Assembly: GCA_050952085.1 (NCBI GenBank)
Contig: JBMNKH010000003.1
Location: forward strand, 186,001-250,000
Direction of reading: 5' to 3'
Length of the DNA stretch: 64,000 nt
Source: DTU015 sp012837895
Lineage (GTDB): Bacteria; Bacillota; Sulfobacillia; Fermentithermobacillales; Fermentithermobacillaceae
The position numbers and the translations under genes were made by a program. Below the pieces are notes generated by a model that did no database searches, was not told the origin of the DNA, and saw only the letters and a list, made by a program, of their open reading frames with translations. Shown here piece after piece: positions 34,816 to 43,009 of the stretch. Each line of letters begins with the position of its first letter. The first letter of the stretch is position 1.

Positions 34816-35348
34816 TGGGCGGCGTGCATTTCTGGACCAAAGTCCTTGGTTCCGCTTTCATACTTTGTGCAGGTGCCCTGGGTGGCAAACTTATGGCCGG
34901 CAAGCTCGAGAAAGAGCTTGAAGAATTGAGCAGGTTCGAACTTGCGCTGCTAAACCTGTCAACCGAGATCTCATATTCCCTCTCTTCCTTACCCCAAGCG
35001 CTGCTAAATGCAGGGAACAAAGCAGGCGGGGACACAGGCGCCTTATTATCTCTTACCGGAAGCCTTTGTGGCCTAGAGCAAAGGAGGACGGTAGAGGAAG
35101 CTTTCAAACTGGCATTGGAACAGGCTCAAGGGTTGGACCTGCCTCAATGGGAGATCGAGATAATGCGCGCCCTTGTGAGAAACCTTGGAATATGGGGATG
35201 CAAGGAGCAGGTCAGCTTCATAGAAATTGCTTTGACCGAATCGAGAAACTACAGGGCCTCGATTAAGGAAGAGTATTTGAAAAAAGCCCGGATGTACCGT
35301 TCTCTCGGACTGCTGTTCGCACTAGGTATTGTAGTAGTTCTCTTGTGA
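34815..35348 (+). CDS. spoIIIAB: Stage III sporulation protein AB
   Basis: About 177 residues. A hydrophobic N-terminal segment (VLGSAFILCAGALGGKL) and a C-terminal one (LGLLFALGIVVVLL) bracket an alpha-helical body, as in GspF-related SpoIIIAB. SSLPQALLNAG and LKKARMYRSLG are typical family segments. It belongs to the membrane part of the feeding-tube channel. The start overlaps the spoIIIAA stop. Confidence 0.93.
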   Translation: MGGVHFWTKVLGSAFILCAGALGGKLMAGKLEKELEELSRFELALLNLSTEISYSLSSLPQALLNAGNKAGGDTGALLSLTGSLCGLEQRRTVEEAFKLALEQAQGLDLPQWEIEIMRALVRNLGIWGCKEQVSFIEIALTESRNYRASIKEEYLKKARMYRSLGLLFALGIVVVLL

Positions 35349-35351
35349 GAG

Positions 35352-35561
35352 GTGAAGGAGTTGCCCAATACCGACTTGATTTTCAAGATTGCAGGGTTGG
35401 CAATCATTGTATCTGTATTGCATGCCGTTGTGAAACAAGCAGGCAAGGAGGAATATGCCTGGCTCATCACGCTTACAGGCGTGGTGATAGTACTGTACAT
35501 GGTCATGGGCCTGGTGGCCGATTTTTTCCAGGCGGTGAAGTCTACCTTTAGCCTTCCATGA
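35352..35561 (+). CDS. spoIIIAC: Stage III sporulation protein AC
   Basis: A membrane protein of 69 residues or fewer with two helices (LIFKIAGLAIIVSVLHAVVK and LITLTGVVIVLYMVMGLVAD). Length and spacing match SpoIIIAC. The GTG at 35352 is used here; a TTG at 35361 is possible because GAGAGGTG precedes it. It lies between spoIIIAB and spoIIIAD. Confidence 0.93.
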   Translation: MKELPNTDLIFKIAGLAIIVSVLHAVVKQAGKEEYAWLITLTGVVIVLYMVMGLVADFFQAVKSTFSLP

Positions 35562-35572
35562 GGTGCGTGTAA

Positions 35573-35959
35573 GTGGACATATTCCAGATAGTGATTTGGG
35601 GAATAACCGCTAGCGTGATATTGCTTGTCATTCGCCGTGAAAGGCCTGAACTGGCTCTGGCGTTTTCGTTAGTTGCAGGGGTTTCTATCCTTTTGGCTGT
35701 GTTGCCAAGCTTAACGACTGTAATCTCGGCTTTTTCTGACATTGCGTCAGAGTCAGGGGTAGGGCCGCTGTATTTCGGCATCATCCTGAAGGTAGTTGCA
35801 ATATCGTACATAGCTGATCTCGGCGCTTCAATCTGCAGGGATGCAGACGAGAACCTTATAGCTTCGCGGATTGAAATGGCAGGCAAGATCCTCATACTTG
35901 TGTGCTCGATTCCTATCATCCAGGGGATTGTGGAACTCATAAGGACGCTCTTGGCTTGA
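35573..35959 (+). CDS. spoIIIAD: Stage III sporulation protein AD
   Basis: A 128-residue membrane protein starting at GTG, MDIFQIVIWGITASVIL, with four predicted helices, including VVAISYIADLGASICRDADE, which is a recognisable SpoIIIAD block. It is part of the SpoIIIA channel in the outer forespore membrane. Confidence 0.93.
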   Translation: MDIFQIVIWGITASVILLVIRRERPELALAFSLVAGVSILLAVLPSLTTVISAFSDIASESGVGPLYFGIILKVVAISYIADLGASICRDADENLIASRIEMAGKILILVCSIPIIQGIVELIRTLLA

Positions 35960-35996
35960 GATTACAAGTGAGATTACAAGGGGATATGGGGTGTAG

Positions 35997-37187
35997 ATGG
36001 CCGTGCATTTCAGGAGTTTGCGCAAATCACTCGGTGTGTTGATATACCCGGTAACCGCATCTATAGCTCTAGCTATTCTGGTCTCAGCCGCCGGTGCTGC
36101 TTATGCCCAGACTCCTGATTCCATTTGGAAAGAGTCTTTGGACAATATAGAAGGTTCAGGACTGGGTGTGCCTATAGAGCAAGTGTTTGAAGAGATTTTC
36201 AAGCAGGAAGGGCCCAGTTTCAAAGATATTGTGCAGGGCATTCTCACAGGAAAAGGCGTGAAGCTCAAGGATTGCCTGAAACTCCTGCTCGGCCAAGCTC
36301 TCGGTAATATCTCAGGCTATGCAAAAATCCTCGGGCAGATAATTTTGATAGGGGTGACCATCAGCTGCCTCAACATCCTGGGACAGACTATGGCGCCTGA
36401 CGGTTCAAGCCGGATAGCCCAGACTTCCGCCCACATGGTGCTTGTGCTTGTAGCAGTACTTTCGTTCAGAGATGTGCTGAATGTGTCTGTAGAAGCGGTG
36501 AACGGTCTTAGGACAGCTTTCTTCGCTTTCATCCCTGTTGTGACAGGCATGGTGCTAGCCTCAGGGGCACCTGTCACAGCAGGCGTGCTTTATCCTACAG
36601 TGTTCGGGATGGGCACTTTTGTCAGCGTTTTCATTTTGGATGTAGCTTTTCCCCTTATCTTCACATCTATCGCCATTGATTTGGCGGGCAATCTTGGCGG
36701 TGGCGAGAGGGTTTCGGGCGTGGCTGACGTGCTAAGGCAGACAGCTTTCGTGGGCATGGGTCTCTTGCTGTCCGCATTTGTCGGGGTGGTTGCGGGGGAA
36801 CGGGCAGCGGCAGGAGTTGCCGACGGCATTGCCCTGCGCACAGCCAAGTACATGAGTTCAACTTTCGTTCCTGTAGCGGGCAAGATGGTGGGAGACACTA
36901 TGGACATGTTTTTCCATTCCCTATTTGCCTTAAGGTCGGCCATCGGGCTGGCAGGAAGCATCGCCCTGATAGGTATTGTACTGTCGCCACTGGTGAAAGT
37001 GTTCTCGTGTTTTGTGGCATGGCGGATCGCTCTGGCACTGCTTGGCCCTACTTGTGGACCCCAGGTAAAGCGTTCGCTGCAAGCAATGGCAGGTGGGGTT
37101 GGGCTCCTGGCGGTGGTATTATTTGCCACGTCTTTCATATTCATAATATGCCTGTCCTTGGTAGCCCAGGCGGCCAAGGCACTATGA
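35997..37187 (+). CDS. spoIIIAE: Stage III sporulation protein AE
   Basis: A 396-residue polytopic protein. A signal-like N-terminal segment (ASIALAILVSAAGAAYAQ) precedes an extracytoplasmic stretch and then about seven hydrophobic segments. FRTAFFAF-like LRTAFFAFIPVVTGMVLASG and the KYMSSTFVPVAGKMVGD block are SpoIIIAE hallmarks. It forms the large membrane platform of the channel. The start ATG at 35997 lies 37 bases after spoIIIAD. Confidence 0.94.
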   Translation: MAVHFRSLRKSLGVLIYPVTASIALAILVSAAGAAYAQTPDSIWKESLDNIEGSGLGVPIEQVFEEIFKQEGPSFKDIVQGILTGKGVKLKDCLKLLLGQALGNISGYAKILGQIILIGVTISCLNILGQTMAPDGSSRIAQTSAHMVLVLVAVLSFRDVLNVSVEAVNGLRTAFFAFIPVVTGMVLASGAPVTAGVLYPTVFGMGTFVSVFILDVAFPLIFTSIAIDLAGNLGGGERVSGVADVLRQTAFVGMGLLLSAFVGVVAGERAAAGVADGIALRTAKYMSSTFVPVAGKMVGDTMDMFFHSLFALRSAIGLAGSIALIGIVLSPLVKVFSCFVAWRIALALLGPTCGPQVKRSLQAMAGGVGLLAVVLFATSFIFIICLSLVAQAAKAL

Positions 37188-37203
37188 ACAAAGGAGGTCA
37201 AAA

Positions 37204-37683
37204 GTGGAGTCTTTGAAATCATGGGCAAAGACAGTTTACCTGGTCGCAGTTATATCGTCTGCAGCCCTTGTGTTGATTCCCAGGTCAATGCAAAAGCAAT
37301 CCAAGTTCGTCATAGAGCTGCTGCTACTCTTGTGCATTGTGGCACCTGTGGCAGGCTTTGTGGGTAAGCCCCACCAGGTGGCAGGCATGACGTGGACTCT
37401 CGAAGGGTGGGAGCCTGAATCTTTTTCCTTGGAACGCTTCTATGCAAGTGAAGTCCAAAGGCGCGCAATGGAGATGGGTATTGCCGCAGGGCTGCCAATC
37501 CATAGTGTGGAGGTTGAGACCCAGGGGCTTGCGCCTGATTTTTCAGGGAGCAAAGTGTGTTTGTACCTGAGCGCACCCCTTGATGAATCAGATGCCGGGG
37601 TAATGCACAGTTTCAAGGAGTTGCTCGCGACCCATCTTGGCATAGATCCGGAGAACATCTGCTTTGAGCAGTTCCAGGAGTAG
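37204..37683 (+). CDS. spoIIIAF: Stage III sporulation protein AF
   Basis: 159 residues from a GTG behind AAAGGAGG. Two N-terminal helices (VYLVAVISSAALVLIP and IELLLLLCIVAPVAG) anchor a ring-building-motif domain with SVEVETQGLAPDF and a C terminus typical of SpoIIIAF. Its place between AE and AG agrees. Confidence 0.92.
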   Translation: MESLKSWAKTVYLVAVISSAALVLIPRSMQKQSKFVIELLLLLCIVAPVAGFVGKPHQVAGMTWTLEGWEPESFSLERFYASEVQRRAMEMGIAAGLPIHSVEVETQGLAPDFSGSKVCLYLSAPLDESDAGVMHSFKELLATHLGIDPENICFEQFQE

Positions 37684-37705
37684 GCGGACAGGGAGGTGTG
37701 GCTGA

Positions 37706-38314
37706 TTGGAAGATAAAAAGGCGGCAGCCGGGAAGGGGAGGTTTGACGCCAAGGCGAGAGCCTTTGACATTCCGTTGCTAAAGCCAGAGTACCTAAAGCT
37801 CGCTTTGGTAGGCGCCTTGGGCCTGATCTTGATTATCGCAGGGAGTCTCATGTCAGGCTCGGGGAAGGCGGCAGACTCCGGGGATCACCATGTTCTTTCT
37901 GAATTAAGGGAATATCAGGAGGCACTAACAAGCCAATTGGAGCAAGTGATATCGGCAATTCAGGGCGCAGGGAAAGTGCGTGTGTCGATAACCATGGAAA
38001 GAGGCCCTGAGACGATTTACGTGGCGAACACATCCACCTCGAGAAACGCCCAGTCGGAATCTACGCCCCAAGGGCAAAGCAGGCAGACGGTTACAGAAAC
38101 AGAAACGTCCCAAGCTGTAACCGGAAGGGGCATTAGCGCAGGCGATTCCCTCATCCCTGAAACAGTGCTAGCCCCGAAAATCTCAGGCTGTGTGGTTGTG
38201 GCAGAGGGCGCCTTGGATCCGGTTGTAAAAACCAACATATACAGGGCTGTCCAGGTACTCTTGGACATCCCTATTTACAAGATCGAAGTGCTTCCAATGC
38301 AAGGAGGGAGATAA
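37706..38314 (+). CDS. spoIIIAG: Stage III sporulation protein AG
   Basis: 202 residues from a TTG behind GGGAGGTG. One membrane helix near residues 30-50 (LALVGALGLILIIAG) precedes an extracytoplasmic ring-building domain beginning YQEALTSQLEQVISAIQGAG and continuing VRVSITMERGPE. SpoIIIAG forms the large 30-subunit ring of the mother-cell/forespore channel. A serine/threonine-rich insert (residues about 105-135) lies within the ring domain, as in other family members. Confidence 0.94.
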   Translation: MEDKKAAAGKGRFDAKARAFDIPLLKPEYLKLALVGALGLILIIAGSLMSGSGKAADSGDHHVLSELREYQEALTSQLEQVISAIQGAGKVRVSITMERGPETIYVANTSTSRNAQSESTPQGQSRQTVTETETSQAVTGRGISAGDSLIPETVLAPKISGCVVVAEGALDPVVKTNIYRAVQVLLDIPIYKIEVLPMQGGR

Positions 38315-38854
38315 ATGAAATCTCACTCTGCCATGAGAAGATTTCATGAAAGTCTGGAGATAACAAAAAGCGCAAAAAAACAAATATGGCAAGTGCTGGT
38401 GTTTCTGCTTATCGTCGCTGGCCTCTTGTACTACGTATCCACCAAGGCCATCGACGTGGTAGGGTTGGGTACCGGTGAAGCTCCTGCCGGAGCTCTGGTA
38501 GACACAGAAGACTTTTTCGCAGAATTCAGGCTGGCCCGGGAAAAGGTTCAAAAGGAGCAGATGGATCTTGTTAAGAAAGTGATGGAAGACAAGAATGCGT
38601 CGCCTGAAGTGCGGGACGAAGCTCATTTGCGCTATCTTGATCTCGTGGATGCAATAGGGAAGGAACTAAGGATTGAAGGGATACTCAAAGCCAAGGGCAT
38701 GGATTCGCTGGTGTTCTTGTCAGGAGACTCTTGTACCGTTGTCATCAAGACAACCGCGTTGTCAGAAAAGGATGTGGCTCAAATAGGTGATGCAGTGAGG
38801 AGGATTGCCAGGGTAAGTTTGCAAAACATTACCGTTATACCCACACCCAAGTGA
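38315..38854 (+). CDS. spoIIIAH: Stage III sporulation protein AH
   Basis: 179 residues. One membrane anchor (IWQVLVFLLIVAGLLYYV) is followed by a helical linker FFAEFRLAREKVQKEQMD and a ring-building-motif domain ending in ALSEKDVAQIGDAVRRIARV. SpoIIIAH binds SpoIIQ from the forespore. The ATG lies immediately after the spoIIIAG stop. No spoIIQ gene is in the window. Confidence 0.94.
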   Translation: MKSHSAMRRFHESLEITKSAKKQIWQVLVFLLIVAGLLYYVSTKAIDVVGLGTGEAPAGALVDTEDFFAEFRLAREKVQKEQMDLVKKVMEDKNASPEVRDEAHLRYLDLVDAIGKELRIEGILKAKGMDSLVFLSGDSCTVVIKTTALSEKDVAQIGDAVRRIARVSLQNITVIPTPK

Positions 38855-38925
38855 TTGGGATTGCAGGCGGATAAGAAGGGTCTGTATAATGGACATGGAT
38901 ACACGTGCAGAGGAGGCACACTGCA

Positions 38926-39324
38926 ATGCCTGACTATATTAATGTTTCAGATGACTTGCAAAATAAGGGGTCGAAAGTGCGCATCTCTGACGAAGTGATC
39001 GCTGCCATTGCAGGTGTGGCTGCATCCCAAGTAGAGGGAGTAGCTGCTATGTCAGGCAACATTGTGGGTGATATCAGCAGTGCCATCCTGGGCAAGAAAA
39101 GCAAAGGCAGGGGAGTCAAAGTCTCCTTGGGGGAAAAAGAGGTATCGTTGGACCTATACCTTAACGTCAGTTATGGGGCAAGGATCCCCGAAGTAGCTTA
39201 CAGCGTCCAGGAGAATGTGAAAAAGTCCATAGAAAGCATGACAGATCTAAAAGTGACGCAGGTAAACATCCACATTCAGGGAGTCTCCCATGACAGCGTA
39301 AGAGCCGGTGGTTCTGACGCGTGA
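38926..39324 (+). CDS. Asp23/Gls24 family envelope stress response protein
   Basis: About 132 residues from the ATG at 38926 behind GAGGAGG. The signature IRISDEVIAAIAGVAASQVEGV and the segments VSLGEKEVSLDLYLNVSYG and VQENVKKSIESMTDLKV define the Asp23 family. Such proteins sit at the membrane through AmaP and are linked to cell-envelope stress. In Clostridia an Asp23 gene commonly lies between spoIIIA and nusB, as here. Confidence 0.94.
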   Translation: MPDYINVSDDLQNKGSKVRISDEVIAAIAGVAASQVEGVAAMSGNIVGDISSAILGKKSKGRGVKVSLGEKEVSLDLYLNVSYGARIPEVAYSVQENVKKSIESMTDLKVTQVNIHIQGVSHDSVRAGGSDA

Positions 39325-39342
39325 ACAGAAAGAGGTGGTTTT

Positions 39343-39867
39343 GTGCGCCTAGCTGACAGGGTGGTCCTGACCATCTATGCAGTATCCCTCTCGTTAATCT
39401 CATTCGTGCTCCTCATAGTTAGCTTCGGGTGGGAAAGGCCTATCACGGCTTTCGTTGAAAGTGTGAGGACATCTACAGGTAGGACTGTATTGGGCGTCGT
39501 GTCAGGCTTCTTGTTCCTGATAGGCCTTCGCTTTGTGTACGTGGGTGTAAAGAAGGCGCCTGTCCATGCCCTTGTCCACGACACAGAAATGGGCCAGGTA
39601 TGTATTTCCCTGGTTGCCGTAAAGAACCTGGTGACCCGCGTGGCGTCAAGGATTCCGGGCGTAAGGAACGTTAGGGCAGTGGTGACCACAGGTGAACTTG
39701 GACTTTGTGTTTCCCTGGAATTGAAAGCTGCTGTAGACGCGAACTTGCCTGAACTGGCTGACAAGCTTCAGAAGGCAGTGTCTACCTACGTCCGGGATAT
39801 TGTAGGTGTCAATGTGGAAAGAGTATCAGTATCTGTAGCGGATATTGCGTTGGAAGGCCGGCGTTAG
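39343..39867 (+). CDS. amaP: Alkaline shock response membrane anchor protein AmaP
   Basis: 174 residues from a GTG. Two membrane helices (VVLTIYAVSLSLISFVLLIV and VVSGFLFLIGLRFVYVGV) form a hairpin and a soluble Asp23-like domain follows (VTRVASRIPGVRNVRAVV, KAVSTYVRDIVGVNV). AmaP anchors Asp23-family proteins to the membrane. It follows the Asp23 gene by 18 bases and precedes a DUF2273 gene, the standard trio. Confidence 0.9.
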   Translation: MRLADRVVLTIYAVSLSLISFVLLIVSFGWERPITAFVESVRTSTGRTVLGVVSGFLFLIGLRFVYVGVKKAPVHALVHDTEMGQVCISLVAVKNLVTRVASRIPGVRNVRAVVTTGELGLCVSLELKAAVDANLPELADKLQKAVSTYVRDIVGVNVERVSVSVADIALEGRR

Positions 39868-39881
39868 GAGGTGACCCGGCG

Positions 39882-40124
39882 GTGGAAGGCGGACTCTTGA
39901 GCACGATCGTTACTTGGGTACGGGAGTATCCTGGCCGGGCACTGGGAACGTTAATCGGTTTTGCCACAGGATTATCCCTGATATTTCTCGGGTTTTGGAA
40001 AACCCTTGTGATTTGGTTAGCTACCTGGTTGGGGTATTCTATAGGTAAATGGACAGATGATGAAGGAAAGGGGATAAGGGATTACCTGGAAGAAAGGTTT
40101 CCAGGAAGACCGTATTTCCATTGA
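39882..40124 (+). CDS. DUF2273 small membrane protein
   Basis: 80 residues with two hydrophobic helices (GTLIGFATGLSLIFLGFWK and TLVIWLATWLGYSIG). This short family accompanies Asp23 and AmaP and is thought to sit in the same membrane complex. A GTG start follows TTAGGAGGTG. Its stop overlaps the longer open frame of nusB. Confidence 0.9.
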   Translation: MEGGLLSTIVTWVREYPGRALGTLIGFATGLSLIFLGFWKTLVIWLATWLGYSIGKWTDDEGKGIRDYLEERFPGRPYFH

Positions 40125-40135
40125 GCATACGAAGA

Positions 40136-40582
40136 ATGACGAGACACGATTCACGGATATTAGCGCTGCGTGCGCTTTTTTGTTGGGACGTAGGCAATAT
40201 GGATCCTGAAGACGGCTTCAATTACCTGGTCAGCGAGGCTCAACAGGAGTACTTGCTTGACCCTGCAAATGTGGAATATGCCCGGCAGCTCACACAAACC
40301 GCAATCATGAAGGTAAACGAAATCGACCAGGCCATTGACGATGTATCAGTGGGTTGGCCTGTGTCAAGGATGCCCAAAGTTGACCTATCGATTATCAGGC
40401 TTGCCTATGCGGAAGCGATCATTTTGAAAGGAGCTCCTATCGAAGTAGTGCTGGACGAAGCTATAGAGCTGGCCAAGGAGTTCGGCTCCCATGCTTCCCC
40501 CAAATTTGTTAACGGATTGCTTATGGGTATTTTCCGCAAATTGGGGTGGTCAAGGATTGTGAAAAACGGTACAATACGGTAG
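40136..40582 (+). CDS. nusB: Transcription antitermination factor NusB
   Basis: 148 residues from the ATG at 40136, giving the usual start MTRHDSRILALRALFCWD; a TTG five codons earlier is possible. VSRMPKVDLSIIRLAYAE and FGSHASPKFVNGLLMGIFRK are NusB hallmarks. It binds boxA RNA with NusE during rRNA transcription. In many Bacillota nusB precedes folD, xseA, xseB and ispA; here nfnAB occupies the position between nusB and xseA, and no folD is seen. Confidence 0.95.
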   Translation: MTRHDSRILALRALFCWDVGNMDPEDGFNYLVSEAQQEYLLDPANVEYARQLTQTAIMKVNEIDQAIDDVSVGWPVSRMPKVDLSIIRLAYAEAIILKGAPIEVVLDEAIELAKEFGSHASPKFVNGLLMGIFRKLGWSRIVKNGTIR

Positions 40583-40649
40583 TGAGGGTGTACATGATTT
40601 AGTGAGACTCAATAGCGTAAATCATTGTAGGTGTGGGAGGATAGGTGGA

Positions 40650-41492
40650 ATGAACGAAATACTGAAGAAGCGAGTGCTGACTCCTGTAACCAAAGAAATA
40701 GTGGTTTCAGCTCCTCGCATCGCAAGAAAAGCCCAACCGGGCCAGTTCGTTATCTTGCGAGTGAGTGAGGAAGGAGAACGGATTCCGCTTACAATCGCAG
40801 ATTTTGACCGTGAGGAAGGCACTGTTACACTTGTGTACCAGGAAGTCGGCTATACTACCCGGCTCTTAGGCAAACTTGAAACCAACGACAGCATTATGGA
40901 TCTGGCCGGCCCCCTAGGATTGCCTGCCGAGCTTCCGGAAAAAGGACGTGTAGTGGCAGTGGGCGGGGGAGTGGGAGTCGCTCCTTTGCTGCCTAAGTGC
41001 AAGGAACTCCACAGGCGGGGCATCGAGCTAATCAGCATCATTGGCGCACGTTCCTCTGACCTCGTGATTCTCGAAGACGAGATGAGAGCATGTTCAAATG
41101 AACTGCATATCTGTACAGACGACGGAAGCCGTGGTTTTAAGGGGTTTGTGTCGGACAAGCTCAAGCAAATGTTCGAGACCGGCTTGAATCCCGATGAAGT
41201 TGACGAAGTGATCGCTATCGGGCCTATTCCCATGATGAAAGCTACATGTGCCGTTACCAAGGAATTCGGCGTCAAGACATGGGTATCCATGAACCCGATT
41301 ATGGTTGACGGAACCGGCATGTGCGGCGCTTGCAGGGTTACTGTAGGCGGGGAAACCAAGTTTGCCTGCGTAGACGGGCCAATGTTCGACGGTCACCTAG
41401 TGGATTGGGATGAAGCTTGGAGACGGGCGAACTCATACAGGGAACAAGAACACATTGCCAACGAACGTTGCCGCTGCGGAGGTGAGCACTGA
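40650..41492 (+). CDS. nfnA: NfnA-type ferredoxin-NADP+ reductase subunit alpha (sulfide dehydrogenase-like)
   Basis: 280 residues from the ATG at 40650 behind GTGGGAGG. An FAD-binding domain (KAQPGQFVILRVSEEGERIP) and an NAD-binding domain (GGGVGVAPLLPKCKEL) are followed by a C-terminal 2Fe-2S motif VDGTGMCGACRV with a further cysteine at KFAC; the Asp plus three Cys pattern fits NfnA. With NfnB it forms an electron-bifurcating NADH-dependent reduced ferredoxin:NADP+ oxidoreductase, suitable for an anaerobe. Dihydroorotate dehydrogenase subunit PyrK has the same fold, but the NfnB partner immediately downstream decides it. Confidence 0.88.
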   Translation: MNEILKKRVLTPVTKEIVVSAPRIARKAQPGQFVILRVSEEGERIPLTIADFDREEGTVTLVYQEVGYTTRLLGKLETNDSIMDLAGPLGLPAELPEKGRVVAVGGGVGVAPLLPKCKELHRRGIELISIIGARSSDLVILEDEMRACSNELHICTDDGSRGFKGFVSDKLKQMFETGLNPDEVDEVIAIGPIPMMKATCAVTKEFGVKTWVSMNPIMVDGTGMCGACRVTVGGETKFACVDGPMFDGHLVDWDEAWRRANSYREQEHIANERCRCGGEH

Positions 41493-42892
41493 TGGCCTTG
41501 AAGAAAAGCAGAACTGAAATGCCAGTGCAGGATCCAGAAGTAAGAAAGTCCAATTTTGATGAAGTAGCTCTTGGTTACACCGAAGAAATGGCTTTGGAAG
41601 AAGCCTCACGGTGCCTCAATTGTAAGAAACCCTTCTGTGTTGATGGTTGTCCGGTCTCTGTAAGAATCCCGGAGTTCATCAAACTTATCACAGAGAAGAA
41701 GTACCAGGAAGCTATCAATGTGGTTAAGTCAACCAACAGCCTCCCGGCAGTCTGCGGAAGGGTATGTCCCCAGGAACTACAATGTGAATCCAAGTGCATC
41801 CTTGGCCGCAGGGGTGAACCTGTAGCAATAGGAAGGCTGGAGCGGTTTGTGGCCGATTGGGAAATGGAGCACGGCAATGCTGAAGTACCTGAGATCAAAC
41901 CCAACGGCAAGAAGGTTGCCATTGTAGGCGCAGGGCCTGCAGGGCTCACATGTGCAGGGGATTTGGCCAGGCTCGGTTACGATGTAACCATTTTCGAGTC
42001 CCTCCACGAACCCGGCGGCGTCTTGATCTATGGAATTCCCGAGTTCAGGCTGCCCAAGGATATTGTGAGAAGAGAAGTTGACTATGTTAAGAGTCTGGGA
42101 GTCAAGATCGAAACCAGCTTCATCATCGGCCGCACCATGACCATTGAGGAACTGTTTGACAACGGTTTTGAAGCAGTGTTTATCGGCAGCGGTGCAGGGT
42201 TGCCCATGTTCATGCGCATCCCGGGTGAGAACCTAAACGGTGTATACTCAGCTAACGAATACCTTACCCGCATTAACTTGATGAAAGCTTACAAGTTCCC
42301 TGAATTCGACACACCTATCGTATCCGGAAAGAAAGTGGCAGTAGTAGGCGCCGGAAACGTAGCTATGGACGCTGTCAGGTGTGCGCTCAGGCTAGGCGCT
42401 GAAAAAGCCATGATCGTATACAGGAGAGGCAGGGAAGAGATGCCTGCCAGGGCAGAAGAAATCCATCATGCTGAGGAAGAAGGCGTGGAATTCCACCTGC
42501 TTACCAACCCTGTGCAGATTCTCGGAGACGAAAAGGGTTGGGTTAAGGGTATGGAATGTATTAGGATGGAGCTAGGCGAGCCGGACAAGTCAGGAAGGCG
42601 TCGTCCTGTTCCGATTCAAGGTTCTGAATTTGTGATGGATGTGGATACTGTAATCATGGCCCTGGGTACTTCTCCCAACCCGATTCTTGTCCAGACTACA
42701 GACGGGCTGGATGCCCACAAGTGGGGCGGCCTGATTACCCAGTCTGAAGCCGGCAGGACGACCAAATCGCGGGTGTGGGCAGGCGGAGACGCAGTAACTG
42801 GATCGGCAACTGTAATCCTGGCCATGGGCGCAGGCAAAGCTGCTGCGAAAAATATCCACGAGTACCTTGAAAGCGGCAAGACCGACTGGTAA
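41492..42892 (+). CDS. nfnB: NfnB-type NADPH-dependent subunit (glutamate synthase small-subunit family)
   Basis: A 466-residue flavoprotein. N-terminal cysteine clusters CLNCKKPFCVDGCP and CGRVCPQELQCESKC bind 4Fe-4S centres. FAD and NADP loops are VAIVGAGPAGLTCAGDLARL and VAVVGAGNVAMDAVRCALRL. It is often annotated as glutamate synthase small subunit (GltD), but no large subunit is nearby and it overlaps nfnA by one base. Hence the pair is NfnAB, balancing NADH, NADPH and ferredoxin pools. It is an insertion relative to the usual nusB-xseA order. Confidence 0.9.
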   Translation: MALKKSRTEMPVQDPEVRKSNFDEVALGYTEEMALEEASRCLNCKKPFCVDGCPVSVRIPEFIKLITEKKYQEAINVVKSTNSLPAVCGRVCPQELQCESKCILGRRGEPVAIGRLERFVADWEMEHGNAEVPEIKPNGKKVAIVGAGPAGLTCAGDLARLGYDVTIFESLHEPGGVLIYGIPEFRLPKDIVRREVDYVKSLGVKIETSFIIGRTMTIEELFDNGFEAVFIGSGAGLPMFMRIPGENLNGVYSANEYLTRINLMKAYKFPEFDTPIVSGKKVAVVGAGNVAMDAVRCALRLGAEKAMIVYRRGREEMPARAEEIHHAEEEGVEFHLLTNPVQILGDEKGWVKGMECIRMELGEPDKSGRRRPVPIQGSEFVMDVDTVIMALGTSPNPILVQTTDGLDAHKWGGLITQSEAGRTTKSRVWAGGDAVTGSATVILAMGAGKAAAKNIHEYLESGKTDW

Positions 42893-43009
42893 TTCCAGAG
42901 GTTCGGAGTGGGATCGAAGAACTCCGCTACCTTGGGGTTTGACGGTTTGTCTGACACGGGGCTCGACCCGGATCCGGATAGATAAGAAAGGATGAAAGGT
43001 GGCACCTGG

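Noticed and set aside
41492..42892. Annotation as glutamate synthase small subunit
   Set aside because: No large subunit is present and it overlaps an NfnA-type gene; the pair is better read as NfnAB.
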